Below are positions 1-13,300 of a stretch of 64,000 nucleotides of DNA, piece after piece. Every line of letters begins with the position of its first letter. Position 1 is the stretch's first letter. Source of the stretch: Distichodus sexfasciatus (lineage: Eukaryota; Chordata; Actinopteri; Characiformes; Distichodontidae). Both the position numbers and the translations under genes were made by a program. The notes below the pieces were generated by a model. The model did no database searches, was not told where the DNA came from, and worked only from the letters and a program-made list of their open reading frames with translations. The stretch spans positions 3,197,213-3,261,212 of the forward strand of contig JAVGVS010000024.1 of the NCBI GenBank assembly GCA_032718565.1, written 5' to 3'.

Positions 1-539
1 TGTTTATTGATTTATTATTCAGCCAGTAACGAGCATCAACACACCATTACACACTCTGGAATGCAAATTTGCACTGATGCCAAAGGTCACTCAAACTGAC
101 CTTTATGAAATTGTTTTAGCAGAAATAGTTCATCACGGCAGCACCTCGTGCAACACAGCTTTTATGAGCCTAAAGGGCATTAGTGCCCCTACGGCACACT
201 TGAGGAACAGAGTGAGAAAGGGAACATTGGTAAGACTTGACGCTGACTGTATTGCCCTTTCCTACTGTTGCGGTAACCAATTTGGCAGATGAGAATTCAG
301 CGTGAAACTGGATATAAACTTATTCATAAAACAAGTTGTATAATAACCATAAACTAATTGTTGTGTAATTGATTATTACAAATAATTAAATAGCACTTCT
401 GATATTAATGTCAACTAATTCTGAATGCCTTACAGTTTTTAAATTGATGTCCCCCTGCAGTGTTACTACCCACAGGGGGCGCATGGCTCACAAGTTGAAA
501 ATGTTATATTTGATTGTAAGTAAGAGTAACACATTTAAC
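1..539. other. Upstream sequence without a recognised gene
   Basis: AT-rich DNA with only short random frames. A small stem (ccccctgc ... gcaggggg type, about 450-485) is visible. Probably 5' flank or a 5' intron of frmpd3. Confidence 0.3.
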
Positions 540-1100
540 CAGAGGTGGAAAGTAACGAATTACATTTACTCACATTACTGTAATTGAGTAGTTTTTGTGA
601 GTAATTTGTAATTTTTTAAGTAGTTTTTGAAGTAGGTAATTTTAGTTTTACTCAAGTACATTTTGATCCAAGTTTTTTACTTTGCTACATTGGAAAAACC
701 CCCGTTACTGAGTAAAAATTTGTATTTCATTTGGCGTTTGTGCGGCATTCCCACTATTTTAATGTAGCCTATCATTGGATATCGTTTGGTTCTGCAACTT
801 ATGCCACTTGTACTTGAACATGTTTTATGGGGCGGTCTGAACAAAGTTTGCACATTATACCGCCTAAAAGTTGATTAAAAACAACTAGTGCTGGATGGGA
901 TTTATGACTAGTCCTTTTTTTACAAGTAATTGAAAGTAACTAAATAACTTTTACTAAAGTAGATTTTAAATTAAGTATTTTTTTTACTTTTACTCGAGTA
1001 GATTTTTAGATGGGTACTTTTACTTTTACTTGAGTAGAATTTAAGCAAATTAAAGATACTTTTACTTAATTACAAATTTTCAGTACTTTTTCCACCTCTG
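540..1100 (+). mobile_element. Non-autonomous hAT-like element, intact ends
   Basis: A 561-bp AT-rich element opens CAGAGGTGGAAAGTA and closes TACTTTTTCCACCTCTG, an inverted pair. It is flanked by a perfect 8-bp direct repeat CATTTAAC (532-539 and 1101-1108). Ends and the 8-bp duplication fit hAT transposons. No transposase frame. Strand is arbitrary. Confidence 0.85.
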
Positions 1101-1169
1101 CATTTAACCTAGCTTTCAATTTCGAGCCCATCAGATGTTTGGGTAGCAGTCAAAATTATATGTATAAAT

Positions 1170-1554
1170 CAGGGGTGTTGAAATTAATCGCATAACCGAT
1201 GCATCGCAACGTAGACATGGACGAGTCTGCATAGTCACAGTGACAAACCACAATCCATTATAATAACGGTGGTTTCCCCCCCAGTGGTCCCCAGCAGTAT
1301 TGCAGGTGGTCCCTGACATGCAGCCCACTTTCACTACTGAAATCACTTTTTCATTTTTCTAAACATTTCCAAATGATTGGGCATCTTTATGAATAATAAA
1401 TTTAATGCAAATATCTAAAAAGTTTAAAAGAACATCCCAGTAGCAACTATAGCTGCCCAATCGACACGTGTCTGTGAAGTAATGTAGTAAAAATGATGAC
1501 ATGCATCGTGATGTATCGACATAATTGTGAGACCAGTGAAGGTTCACACCTCTA
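1170..1554 (+). mobile_element. hAT-like MITE, GTGTTGAAATTAATCG family, copy 1
   Basis: It begins CAGGGGTGTTGAAATTAATC and ends GGTTCACACCTCTA, so the ends form a short inverted repeat. Flanks gtataaat and ctgtaaat are a worn 8-bp duplication (6 of 8). The core (CATTTCCAAATGATTGGGCA, then CTTTATGAATAATAAATTTA) is shared with copies near 7.8, 31.4 and 35.3 kb. Confidence 0.7.
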
Positions 1555-1824
1555 CTGTAAATATAGTCCCTACTGGGGTTGGGCAATATATCAAGAGCAA
1601 TAAAATGAATTAAATTAAATTAGCATTATGTATTAATTTAATAGGTTCATTTTTATTTGAATGAAATTAAACAAAATTCATCTGTTTAAATAAAAAATCT
1701 CCTGTTCAGAATAAAGTGATCTTGCAATATGTATGATACCTGATCAATTCATTTTGGATCAATGCTATGTGCTCATTGATCATTGAATCTATACATCGAT
1801 TCAGACTGAAGATATTACACCTCT

Positions 1825-2066
1825 GGGGCAGTTGGTAGTGTAACGGTTAGGGAGTTCACTCTACGATCGGAAGGTCACTGGTTCGAATCACGGACTGCTA
1901 AAGGTACCACTCAGGTACTCATGATCAAGGTACCGTCACCAAGCACTGCTCCCCAGACTCTGCACGTCAGCTGCCCACTGCTCCTTCGCGGATGGGTCAG
2001 ATGTAGAGGTCACATTTCATTATGGTGCTATGCTGTGTTCACAATGACAAATAATCACTCACTCAG
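1825..2066 (+). mobile_element. tRNA-derived SINE, family A, copy 1
   Basis: A tRNA-like head with promoter boxes (GTGTAACGGTTAGG; GGTTCGAATC) runs into a conserved body (CTGCCCACTGCTCCTTC, GGTCAC) and ends CACAATGACAAATAATCACT. The same body recurs at 13.9, 22.7, 43.9 and 61.2 kb. It is a retroposon, not a functional tRNA. Confidence 0.75.
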
Positions 2067-4237
2067 CCCTATTAAACATCCAACCTTTCCTATCTGACCC
2101 CGGTTTTGCTGAATCATTGCTATGGCTGAGAGGGGCAAGTGGAGGACTCCTTATCAGAGATATTTATGTGCTTTTCGTTGGAAGGGGCACAAATCCTGCC
2201 CGCCCTTCACATCGCATCCGAGGCTTTGAGCGGCACTGACATGCATAATGGCGCGCCGACACCACAGGCACCTGACGGATGGCAGAGTCGACTTGACGCC
2301 CCTGGTTCAGTCTCCACCCCACAGCCCAAGCGCTAGGCAGCAGCTGAGCGCTCTGAAGGGTATAGCTGCCCACACTGGAGATTTATACACTAGACTTGAG
2401 TATTTATGGAAAACAGTGTAAAGATAGCTTGAAGGGGAACATCACAGATGGGTGACAACGCATGACAGTCAGTATTCATCTAGGTCAGAGCTGCTGCATC
2501 ATTAGCTTTTTGAACACAGAGACAAGATTTTCAAGAAGAAACATATGTTCCAAATCGCATACTACTGCACTATATAGCAGCATAGTAAGGGTGGGCGATA
2601 TATATTGAATATACTCTATGTATCTCAGCTTGTTCCACATGCGATGTAGTAAATGTACTCGGTCTTGTCATGGACTCGGGATTTCATTTGGAGACCAGCT
2701 ATTATTACCAGCTATTTAATATTACTATTAAAACTCTTAGAGACTGACACAGGCATGTTGTGTTGTTTATTAATTAGTGTTTTAATAACTCAGAATCCCT
2801 TTAACTTACAGAAACCACACACATACGGTCAAAATCACAAGACTTTCAACCTACCAGACATTATATTCATTCCTCTGTACGTGAAATTATTTCTGAGTAA
2901 TTCTGTGCGCAAAGACTTGCATTAAAATGCATTAATTACATTATTTGCCATGTAAACACGCACGTTAGCTCGCGACTCTCATATGGAACGTCATCATGTG
3001 CAAAAAATGTAGTTCTCTTCCAAAATGGTCATTTTATAGACCACAATTAGACCAAATCGGCTGAAAATGACCCAAAACTTTAGTATTTCTTCATTTCCAA
3101 TTGATCAAATTTTTTTCCCATTTTATAATGTTAGAGAGTAATCAATAGGGAAAAATAAATATAGAAAAATGTATTATTTATCAAATAATTTTATTCTGTA
3201 TCCAGATAGATACCAAATGGATAAAGAAGTGTGTCCACCTGCACTAACCTTATTTTTCTTCACAGCACTAAGTCAGAGAATGTCTCTGCATAATAACAAC
3301 TCTGCAGCCAATAAAACAGTGGGTTTGGTCTTGAGGAGTGTTCACTGTGGTGTGTTGAGTTTAACATATGATGTGATCAGTGTTGATAACTGCTTCCAGT
3401 GAAGTGATTTACTCATTATACATATGTAAGAGAGAAATATTGAATAAACATCTTTAATGTTGCCTAGGCTTGCATCTTCCACTTATTTGTCATGTGGTGT
3501 AAAACATGCATTGGTCCGATCTGGGTTTCGGTCTCAGTCTCGGCCCTCCAGAGTCTTGGTCTTGTCTCAGTCTTGGGTTAGGTAGTCTTTCCCCCAGCTT
3601 TCGGCCTATGGTGTCACTCGAAGTCATGTCAATCCACCAAACAGCTGGTTTAAGATTTGCTTGGCAAATTATTCCTGGAAAACAGTTTTCCATTGCTAAA
3701 TTCCCGTCACCACTTGAGAAAAGGATTCCCAGTGTGTTTAAACAAAGGTGTTAGAAGTGTATAAACTCGATGCATTTTACCATGGCTATATACCAGTCCA
3801 TCCGTCAGTAAACACCATTAGACATCTGTGCAGGTTCACCCCAGTAATCAGAGAGTTAAGTGCTTTTTGAAAGATATATCCTAGTATATTCCGTAAGTGC
3901 TAAAGCAGTCCCGCCTTGCTGCATTTGTTTTGCATCGAGTTATAGTGAGGCTGGAGATTTGTAGCTAAATGCCACTACGCTGCATCCCCTGCATTAATAA
4001 GGGGCTGGAGATGGAACAGCCATTAAAATATATGAACATGCATGAACTCACAGGCAAATATTGGCAGATGATCCTCTGAGTTTTCCAAGCGCTTCGAACA
4101 AACTGACTCACGAAATACGATGGCCTCGTGCAGTGGAAGGGGTCGGTCAGCGATGTGCGCAAGCTCTTCTAACAGTGCCATTTTCAGAAATAAACCTCTT
4201 TACATAACCATGCTCATCTTCTCTCCTCGCTCTCCAG
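2066..4237. other. Repeat-rich stretch without a recognised gene
   Basis: Several short frames, none conserved. A TA-rich simple part near 2600 (GTGGGCGATATATATTGAAT) and TCTCAGTCTCGG-type repeats near 3530 look transposon-derived. Probably intergenic or a 5' intron of frmpd3. Confidence 0.3.
2988..3190 (+). repeat. Repeat block shared with the 49.4-50.5 kb element
   Basis: AATGTAGTTCTCTTCCAAAA, CATTTTATAGACC and TTTTATAATGTTAGAGAGTA align with the block at 50050-50235. Probably the interior of a related, decayed element whose ends were not located. Confidence 0.55.
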
Positions 4238-4350
4238 GTGAATGAGTGCGAAACGGAGAGATCCTGTCACAGAGAGACAGCGCCGCAGCCCGTCCTCTCC
4301 TCTCAGGGCATGGCCCAGGTCCAGGATGGACACCCGAAAGAATGCGACAG
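4238..4350 (+). CDS. frmpd3: frmpd3 candidate first coding exon
   Basis: A pyrimidine tract and acceptor (ctcgctctccag) precede 113 bp ending at a GT donor after gcgacag. The frame is open across the whole exon. It leaves two bases (AG) that join the single leading T of the next exon to give Ser, so the phase fits. The most likely start is ATG at 4310 (GGGCATGGC, G at +4), reading MAQVQDGHPKECD. Upstream bases are probably 5' UTR, but the frame is open there too, so coding could extend further 5'. If this exon is untranslated or unused, translation would start at ATG 5081. Confidence 0.45.
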
Positions 4351-7300
4351 GTGCGCTGCCTAATCAACATTCATCGAATGTAAAGTGGGTTACGAGTGCC
4401 AAACAGATTAAGCACGGCAGCGTCACTCCGTCCTCTCACGTCCTCTCACGTCCTGCTTGCGCCGGCGAAAAGCATTTAGTAAATATGCATGGTAAACAAG
4501 CTCGTCGACACACCTCATAAACCCGGCAATGAATGACAACCACGGAACCCTCTCATCTCAAACACGACGGCAGCTGTGACGTGGGACGTCATAAAATCAG
4601 TAACGTATCCTAGAATAGACTTAATTAATTTAATCTCCTTACGCTGCTAAAATGCCTCATACAACTGTACCAGGCCTTTCTTGATGAAGTTGGATGATTG
4701 CTGTGTGCAAAATAAATGGGGAAAGGGATAAAATGGAGAAATGCAACCAACATACTGTACTGTAGTGTTGCTAGCATAGTTAGCACCCCAGATTGACCCA
4801 ATGCCACGATACCCAATCCAGCTGTTTTGAGTCGTTATCGGACCGGGAATAATTACTTCAGCTTACAGCATGTGTTTCAAGCACTCTGTGCATCATTTGA
4901 AAGCTGACTGCTGCTAGTTACTATGTTATTTATTCTTATGCAAGTCGTGTCAATGAGGCTCAAGGAAATCAGGAACGCCCTGGAGCAATGATCTCAAAAT
5001 TAGGAAAGAAGGCCTTATTTGCAACTAGCACAAAAACTGACGTCAAACTTTCTTTTTCGCTTTTCTGTCCCAGTCCTGCGATGTTAGAGGAGAGTCAGGA
5101 TGGTATGGACAGTGGTAGCCTGACCCCTGGCACAGCACGACAGGTCTGCATCCAGCGCCACCCCACCCACGGCTTCGGCTTCATCGCCGGCAGCGAACGG
5201 CCTGTCATTGTACGCTCTGTCTCTGCGGGTAGGACACGTGTCTCTAGCAGGACCTGGCGGCCAGACGTCTGCTGACCACAGGGGCAAACGCAGGCATCTG
5301 GTCCACCAGGCCGATCGGTCTTATGTGTTAAAAAACAAGAAAAAGTCATGTCAGACATGTATTTAAATTCCTTTTCTGCAATAGACAGGTGCTGTGAGAA
5401 CAAGTTGGTGAATCCTTTGGAATTATTTGGAATGCTGCATGAACACTACCTAAAACACCAAGACATGTTTGATGGATAACGTGCAAATTATTTAACAATG
5501 TACGATTTTCTAAATCACAATTGAAGCAATGGGGGTCACTGATTAAGCAAACTGTTGTGAACTCTTTAATAAGTCAGTAATCTTACAACCTTCTATAGTA
5601 GCGGTGACCTCGACCAAGTGCTTTCCCTCACTGCTTATCAGCCTTTTGCAGTCACTCAATTCCGCTGCGTGGAACTTTTTCTGCTCATTTATATTGATGA
5701 GAAGTCTGGCTTGATAAACCGGATTCAGGTCACGCCACAGCATCTCAGTATAGGGTTGAGGTCAGGAATGTCTCGGCCATTTTAAAGCAGGGATTTGTCT
5801 TCTTTCTTCAGCACCACTCTGCAGCTGATTTACTCCCAGTCTTTGGATCGCTGTCACTTTCCATGACAGAGACGGATGCAATATCATTCCACTGTTGAAT
5901 TTCCAAACACAACTTGGAATTAAATGCTAAGCAGGACCACACCAATATACCAGGCATAAAAATAGCTTTGATACTGATATTAGGAGCTTTATTTTTCTCC
6001 AAACAGAAAGCTGTGTGCGTTTAACACAAATACAAAAAGTTTAGTTGAGCTGTGGGACTGTACAACACTCGAGTGATCTTGAATCAGCAGCTTCTATGAA
6101 GTGGTTAATTCATTCATTCATTAATTATCCAAACTGCTTAATCCTTATCGGGGTCACAAGGGGGCCGGAGCCTATCCCGGGAACTACAGGCGCAAGGTGA
6201 GGACCAACCCATGGGGCCAGTTTAGAGTCGCCAGTTAACCTATACTGCATGCTTTTTGGACTGTGGGAGGAAACGGGAGGAAACCCACACAAACACTGGG
6301 AGAGCATGCAAACTCCACACAGAAAGGCCCTTGGGTATCAAACCCAGGACGTTCCTGCTGTGAGGCGGAAGCGCTAACTACTGCGCCACCGTGCCGCCCT
6401 GAAGTGATTAAAAGCACCTTTTTTCAGTAACCCTATTTTTTTTTACATTTAAAACTCACAGGTTAATGAAATATAAAACACTAAACTAAAACAAAAGACT
6501 TCCATGTAATTCCAAAAGGTTTCATGACTTCTTCTCCTTAAGGGCCTGCATCCTCCAAACATGGTTTTTGCGCTGGCAGCACCTGTTTTTAATACCGACC
6601 CTATGAGCTTCAGCGTTCAGAGCGCTAATCTCCTTCAGCAAAAATAAAGGTGTCGGTGGAGACTGTGTTTTACTGCAACGCTTAGAGCGATTCACGTTGA
6701 AATCCATTCAAACTATTAGAACAGCGCTGGGCTCGTCAATGTCACTTTTCTCGTGTTAGCCAATCAAAATCGTGGAAGGGGCGGGACATACACAGTCAAG
6801 AAATGGCGGCGTATCTGGAGCAGATGGACAAGCTTATTTTGGCTTTATTTACACAGTTGGAATAAAGCAAAAAACTACAATTACGTGATCAAACCCCTAA
6901 TCAATGCTACTCTCCCAGCTGTTTACTTACACGGTTTATCTCATGCACCCAATCTCTACGTCTCCAGGACATGTGGGTATCTAGTTCAAACGCTGCCGCT
7001 AACGCCAAGATGCCATTTCTCTCCATTGTAAAGATAATCTGTTTTATTTCGGCTAAACTACCCATCTCAAGAGAACACGTTACAATGTTTACATGACAAA
7101 GGAACAAACGCGGAAGTGCCCGATAAGGCTTTTCATAATAACAAGTGCTGGGAGAAGTGCCAAGAAAGTGCTCGGGAAGTGCGCAAAAACCATGTTTGGT
7201 TGACACAGTCCCTAAATCTGTACGTTAAGGTCTTGCAGCGAGGGTATAAAAAGAATATTAATGCCTTTGCAAATCATTGCAAAAAAATCAAATGTGAGCT

Positions 7301-10300
7301 TCCTGAACTAATTTCAGATTTGCGGTACCTGTACTCCCTCCATGAAACGTACACACCTTTTTTTATGCTCTGGATTTTCAGACGGACCATCCGACGGCAA
7401 GCTTCTCGCTGGAGATCAGATTCTAGCCATCAACGAGGAGCCTGTCAGCGACGCTCCCAGGGAGAGAGTCATAGACCTTGTAAGGTAACATCCTTTACTG
7501 TTGCCAAAGGTGGAGGGGGCTTGACACGATGCATGACTGAGTTTGCTTCATGTATTTGCTATTTTGTGTGTGTGTGTGTGTGTTGGCCATTGAAAGGGCT
7601 TTAACTCCAGATTAAGTACAGCTGGTTTTAATTTGCTGCTGCTCACTGTCCATCCTCTAATTCCGTGTCCCTCGCTGCAGGCGTTGCAAGGACTCTATTG
7701 TTCTCACTGTGCTACAGCCCCAACAGGTGATGAGAATATTTTCCTCTACTCTCTTCCTATCCGATATAAGGGTGTTGAAATTAATTGCATAATCGATGCA
7801 TCACGATGCCGACGCAGACAATTCGGCATCGATGCAGTGGCAGATCATAATCGATATATCAAGGTTCTCAACCAGTGGTCTGCTGCCCCTAGTGGTCATG
7901 GCGGCATTGCAGGTGGTCCCTGACTTACAATCCAGTTTCATTGCTAAAATCACTTTTTAATTTTTTTATTTTTATTTTTAAAATTTCCAGATGATTTGGG
8001 CATCTTTATGAATAATAAATTTTGCGCAAATATCGAAAAGTAACTCCCCCCAACACTCTGCTTAGTCTGAGTGGTGGTCTGTGCATGCAATGTGAAGTAA
8101 TGTAGAAAAATTGATAGGTGGCATTGTGATGCATCGAGATATCGTATTGAATCGAATCGTTGACCTGATAATCATAATCGAATTGTGAGACCAGTGAAGA
8201 CCACCTCTAATGCAGTATGTGTGTGCCCACACCGACACTTTAACGGCTGTGTTGAATGCCATCAGCACACTCGGTCTGTGGAAGAACTTTTTATTCCTCC
8301 ATAAATTAGGAAGAGCTGCTTTGTGTACAAAGGCGTGTCGTGATTCTCTTTATGCCAACTTTGCCTAATTACAGAGTCTTGTGCATTCATGCATGTAATG
8401 AAACTTTAATGTGAAATGTCCCATTCATTTAGCAGTCACAAAAAATATGAAATATGAAAACTGTTTTTCTCCCTTTCGTTTAAACCTCCCAAATGGAAAG
8501 CAGACCACACTGTGCACATCTTCTGCATGTTCGATCCGAATGCTAATTGACGCAACTAATGACGTCACATGCACGTCCACACTGTAGCCTCCGCCATATT
8601 GAGGAGCGGGCACATTGAGTAGTGCACTTGTGTCCAGTGAAAATTAAGTGTCTATCTCTATCCACCTTATACACACACTACTAATAATAAGCGGTTTAGC
8701 TGTTGTCTGTCTGTCAATTAGAACCGACACGTCACTGAATTTCAACAACTTTATCAATAAATGTGCATCTCAATGTCTGTGAAGGAAGTAACTATTCTTA
8801 AGTAAAGTTGAAGTGAAACTATTAATACTACAAACAAAACGCCACACTTAGAATAAAATCTTAAAGTGTTTACAGACAACAGCGCATACGTTTGATACGT
8901 GTAAACAACTCAGGAGCTCGCTGGCGTGGAGGCTAGTTCACCCACCTCCTGTAATTCCACAACTAGTTTACTCAAGACTAACCAGCCTTCACATCACTCT
9001 TACATCACTCATCCCTCACTTTACCCACCTAACCCTGCTCTACAATCTGACAGATGATGATTTCACTTAGCCTAGCCTAGCCCTTTACTGCGCTAACAAC
9101 AGCTAGATAGCGCTAGCAACTGTTCACACAAAGTTGATCAAAACAACGCCACTTACCTTTCCTTTAAGCAAAAAGATGTTCTTCTGGTTGAGACGCTGTA
9201 TTTTATACGAGGACGGCTTATGTAGCAGGTAGATGTAAATGTGGTGGAAGGAGAAGTCAGGTAGCGTGAGTTGATGAAAAACGTCTAGAGGGAATAACAG
9301 TGATCTTTTCTTAAGTTCTCGAGTATCAAAATGAGAAAAATCCATAACATCGATAGGTAGCCTAATTGAAGTGAACGACTTACAGGTAACTTTAGCTAGA
9401 GCATCCAGCTGTCAGCCTGGAGCAGATTTGGCACTCACAATGGCGGCAACAAGGTCAGACGACTATGACGGCGTACGACTGATAAGCATGATAGGTAGAT
9501 AGATAGATACTTCATTTTCATTGGACACAAGCGCAGTGCTCGATATGACCGGTACTCAATATGGCGGCGGCTACAGGTTTGTGGCGTCACTGCAAGGCAT
9601 GAATAGTCATAATGAATGATTTTCACTGTTTTCCTTTACCTCTCTTCTTCCCTGCTTTTCTCTCTGTTTTCTCTCTCCAGTCACCTAAATCAGCCTTCAT
9701 AAGTGCGGCCAAGAAAGCTCGCCTGCGAACCAATCCCCCCAAAGTGCGCTTTTCTGAGCAAGTGTCCATCAGCGACCCAGACTCAGTACGTCCCTGCTGC
9801 CTGTCACGCTCATCTGTTCCACAACTCACCTCTGCGGTAACTCGTTTGAGGTCTGAAATGAGTGCCACAAAATGTTGACAAGGGACAGAGCTCTGTACTT
9901 TAAACAAAGAACAATTACATGGATTAATTTTAGCAGAAAACATATATAAGTAAGTGTGTTTTTGTATGATTGATCCTACCGGGGTCAGCCATACGTCTAC
10001 TGTAACTGTTTGGCCTGTGATGACATGCTTGATGTTACTCAGACCTCATTTCAGACCCTCGAGCTAAACTGAAGCATCACTTCTACCTTCCCCTCTCATC
10101 CCATTGCATCAGACTGCAGGTTCATTACCCCAAAAATACCAAGCCTGGAATCCCCCCCAATCCGATCTCACGCTAAATTCGTAAGGAACTGAAACCAGTG
10201 AGAGTTATTTCGTAGTGGATTCACAGGAATGAAGTATAAAAACGTCACTTCCACTAACAACCCTCCTTAACCCCTAACCTCAATCGTTCTTATCTTTTAT

Positions 10301-13300
10301 TTCACAGCAGTTTGGCTCGTGCTAAGTTCTTGCGACTTTTGCCCATCGTGAGACTGCGCTGAAATCCTTCCCAGGCAAGCTGCTTCTTAGTCTTAGACTC
10401 ATTCGCTCATGGTGAGGAGCTAAGGGCAATAATCCAGAATGCTGTAAGCTTCTGCTTTTATTCCCTCCTTCTCACCACACTGCTCCATCGAATGCGAACT
10501 CTTGGCTTGAGGCAAACAGAGGACACTTATTTCCCGAGTAGAATTCAAACAGAATTATTGGAGATGGCTGTGTTTGACTTGAGATAGACTTAAGAGGGGC
10601 TCCACAGCTGCTTAACCCAAAATCCCTCAGAAGATTTGCACAGACGCCAAGTAGGCAGCTATTGATGAATAACATAAGAGATGAGAGTCCCGTCACTCTG
10701 TTGTCCAGGAGGTGGAATTAGGATACGCACAGACACAAAATAGCAAAGTAGGTTCCACAGCTTTAAAATCCCCAGCATCATATTTGAGCAAGCAACAGTT
10801 CACCAATATTGATCAAGTAATGAAGCTATACAGGGAAACGGAATCCAAAAGACACTCCAAACCGTAGGAACACCCAGCATGGGTACGAACGTCTCAGCCT
10901 GAGCCTGCTCAAGTGTAATTTGATGAAGATCAGGGAACCACAGCACCCAGCCACAACCCGTAGCTTTCCAGTAAGGCTTTAATGTTGTTTTCTAGAAGTC
11001 CATTCATTTGTAGCCTTTCATTAGTGCTCAAGCTGCCATTCCCTCTAGCGGCACATGGGTCGATAGCGCCCATGTTAACGTCTCCTTCCATGGATTATGT
11101 CCCGTACAGTCTCATATCTGCCTTGCGAGCAGGGAAGAGTGAACACAACACCCTCGGGTGCTGGCCACACCATTTTATAAAAGAGGAAGGATGGGAGGGG
11201 CGTGCAGCTCTCCTGGAAGACGAAGCTCGCTGATCAGGCCTAGAGGGCCCAAATCGGTAAAGATCCAACCACCTCACCCGAGCCTCCTTTAATCATGTCA
11301 ATCCATCTCGTGCGATCAGCAGAGGGCTGGCAGTTGGGTGGGAGGGAGGGAGGAGGGTGGAGGGGGGAAATGCTTCATCTGATTCGCCAGTAGTCATTTT
11401 ATTAGAGGATGAGCAGAAGGGTAAGGGAGAGTGGGGTCGGGCTTCATAACCATGTCACCTCATTTCACAGTTTTTACAATAAAATCACCTGTTAATTTCG
11501 ACATTCACAGCATAATCAGGAGCCTGTCCATCCGCTTATATCGCATTCATTCATCACGTACAAAAGGTTAACTAGGTACCAGTTCACAATGGCATAGCCA
11601 TGGACAGCCAGAATGTAATTATCAGAAATTTCCCAATTTGTCCAAGCACTAAAATGCCAAAGCGGAAGCTAAATTAAATGCTCAGCCAAGACCTAAGGAA
11701 GAAATGCCAGTATTATGAACTAGGTCTTAAATATTCTACTGGGTCTTGTTAGTGCATGAGAGATCAAAAGAATTCTTGCTATGGGCCTTATTAGGAAACT
11801 AACATTTATTTCCCCAAAGTTGACAGTGGACACTAACTCCAGAATCATTAATAATGACCTGTATTTGGGAAAACAACTTAAAATAAAGCTTTACCATACC
11901 TTAACTATCACCACAGAGCTTCAATATTGCCACAGAGCTCAAACTAAATTAGGGCAAAGCTGATGGACAAGTTCCTCATAGTAAAAATTAACAAGGCACG
12001 AGCCATGTCAGGATTAAGGGCATGTTTACACATATGCAGATATTTCTATAAACGCATATTTTGAAAATACATTTATTTTTTAAATTGCGTTTACACAACA
12101 TTCTCTGTACACACTAGAACTCTAGTGTCGTCACCCGCCGCAGCTGATTGTTGTTGTCATGGTAACTACTCTCCTTTGAATTTAAGGTATTTAAGGCACG
12201 TGCACAATACAACTAAACACGTCATCGTTTTATGAAAACTGTCTTACTCGTTTACACAGATCTACAGAATCCAGCGTTTTAAAAAATATGTGTTTGAGGT
12301 GGCTAAGGGCCAACACGTTTTTTTTCTGCTGAGAGCGAACTCCAAGATGGAGAGAAATCGCATCTTAGCATTAGTGGCAGCGTTTGAAATATATTCTCAT
12401 GTCTTTGAGACGGCTGTTTTGATTGGCTAGCAAGAGAGAAGTGAAATTAATGAGCACAGCACCGTTCTAATAGTTGAGCGGATATCATTTTAAAGAGCTC
12501 TAACACTGCCACAAAAAAACGTCTCTACCGGTGCTCTGAACGCTGAAGCTGATGGGATTTGCATTAAAAATAGGTGCTGCCAGCCGGCACAGGCCCTTAA
12601 ACTCTGTTTATGTGTAAACAAAAGGCATGGACATATAAAAAAAAAAATATGGGTTTATAAAAATATCTGGCCCTAAATCTGACCCATGAGACGCCCATGA
12701 CGCCCATATCTATGGAAAGTTATATCTTTCCTAATAATCCGCTTCTTTTTCTTTGGCCTGCTCCTGCTCAGGGATTGTCACAGAGGAGCATCGCTGTCCG
12801 GAACTTGGTTTGGCAAAAGTTTAACATTGGATAACGTTCCTGATGTAACCCTCCCCATTGATCTGGGCTTGGGACCAGCACTGAGAAATACACAGAAACA
12901 ACAAGTTGTCCATAAATTTTTCAATATTTTGTCAATAAATAGTTACAGTTCTAACATTTGGAATGTGGTATCGAGTAGGAGGAAATAAATAAGCAAATAA
13001 ATTAATCATCACTGCCAAAAGAATGCCCTCCAAATAGCATCCAAATATTTACGATTCTCAAGCCACGAGGCCGTAACCACGGCACACCGCCATGAAAAGC
13101 GGTGTGTGACGTAACTCTCAGATTTGACCAAACAAATCTCTTTTTTACCTCGTGGGACCAGATGTAACCTTGATCGCTCAGCCAAGTTTGCGACGCACAA
13201 ACGCGAACGAATCCAGCAGCCCCAGTGTCCAATTGTGCTTGCGGCACATACATATTAAAAGGATGCGCCGGAGAAATTGAATAAGCTGCTCTTTGATCGC

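Noticed and set aside
1840..1900. tRNA gene
   Set aside because: The tRNA-like promoter boxes belong to a SINE with a shared body and decayed arms; no intact cloverleaf could be drawn.
4242..4520. 92-codon plus-strand frame MSAKRRDP...
   Set aside because: It is in a different frame from the candidate frmpd3 exon and runs past its donor; no domain.
7116..7604. 162-codon plus-strand frame
   Set aside because: It runs through an frmpd3 PDZ exon in the wrong frame and continues into a repeat; no conserved motif.
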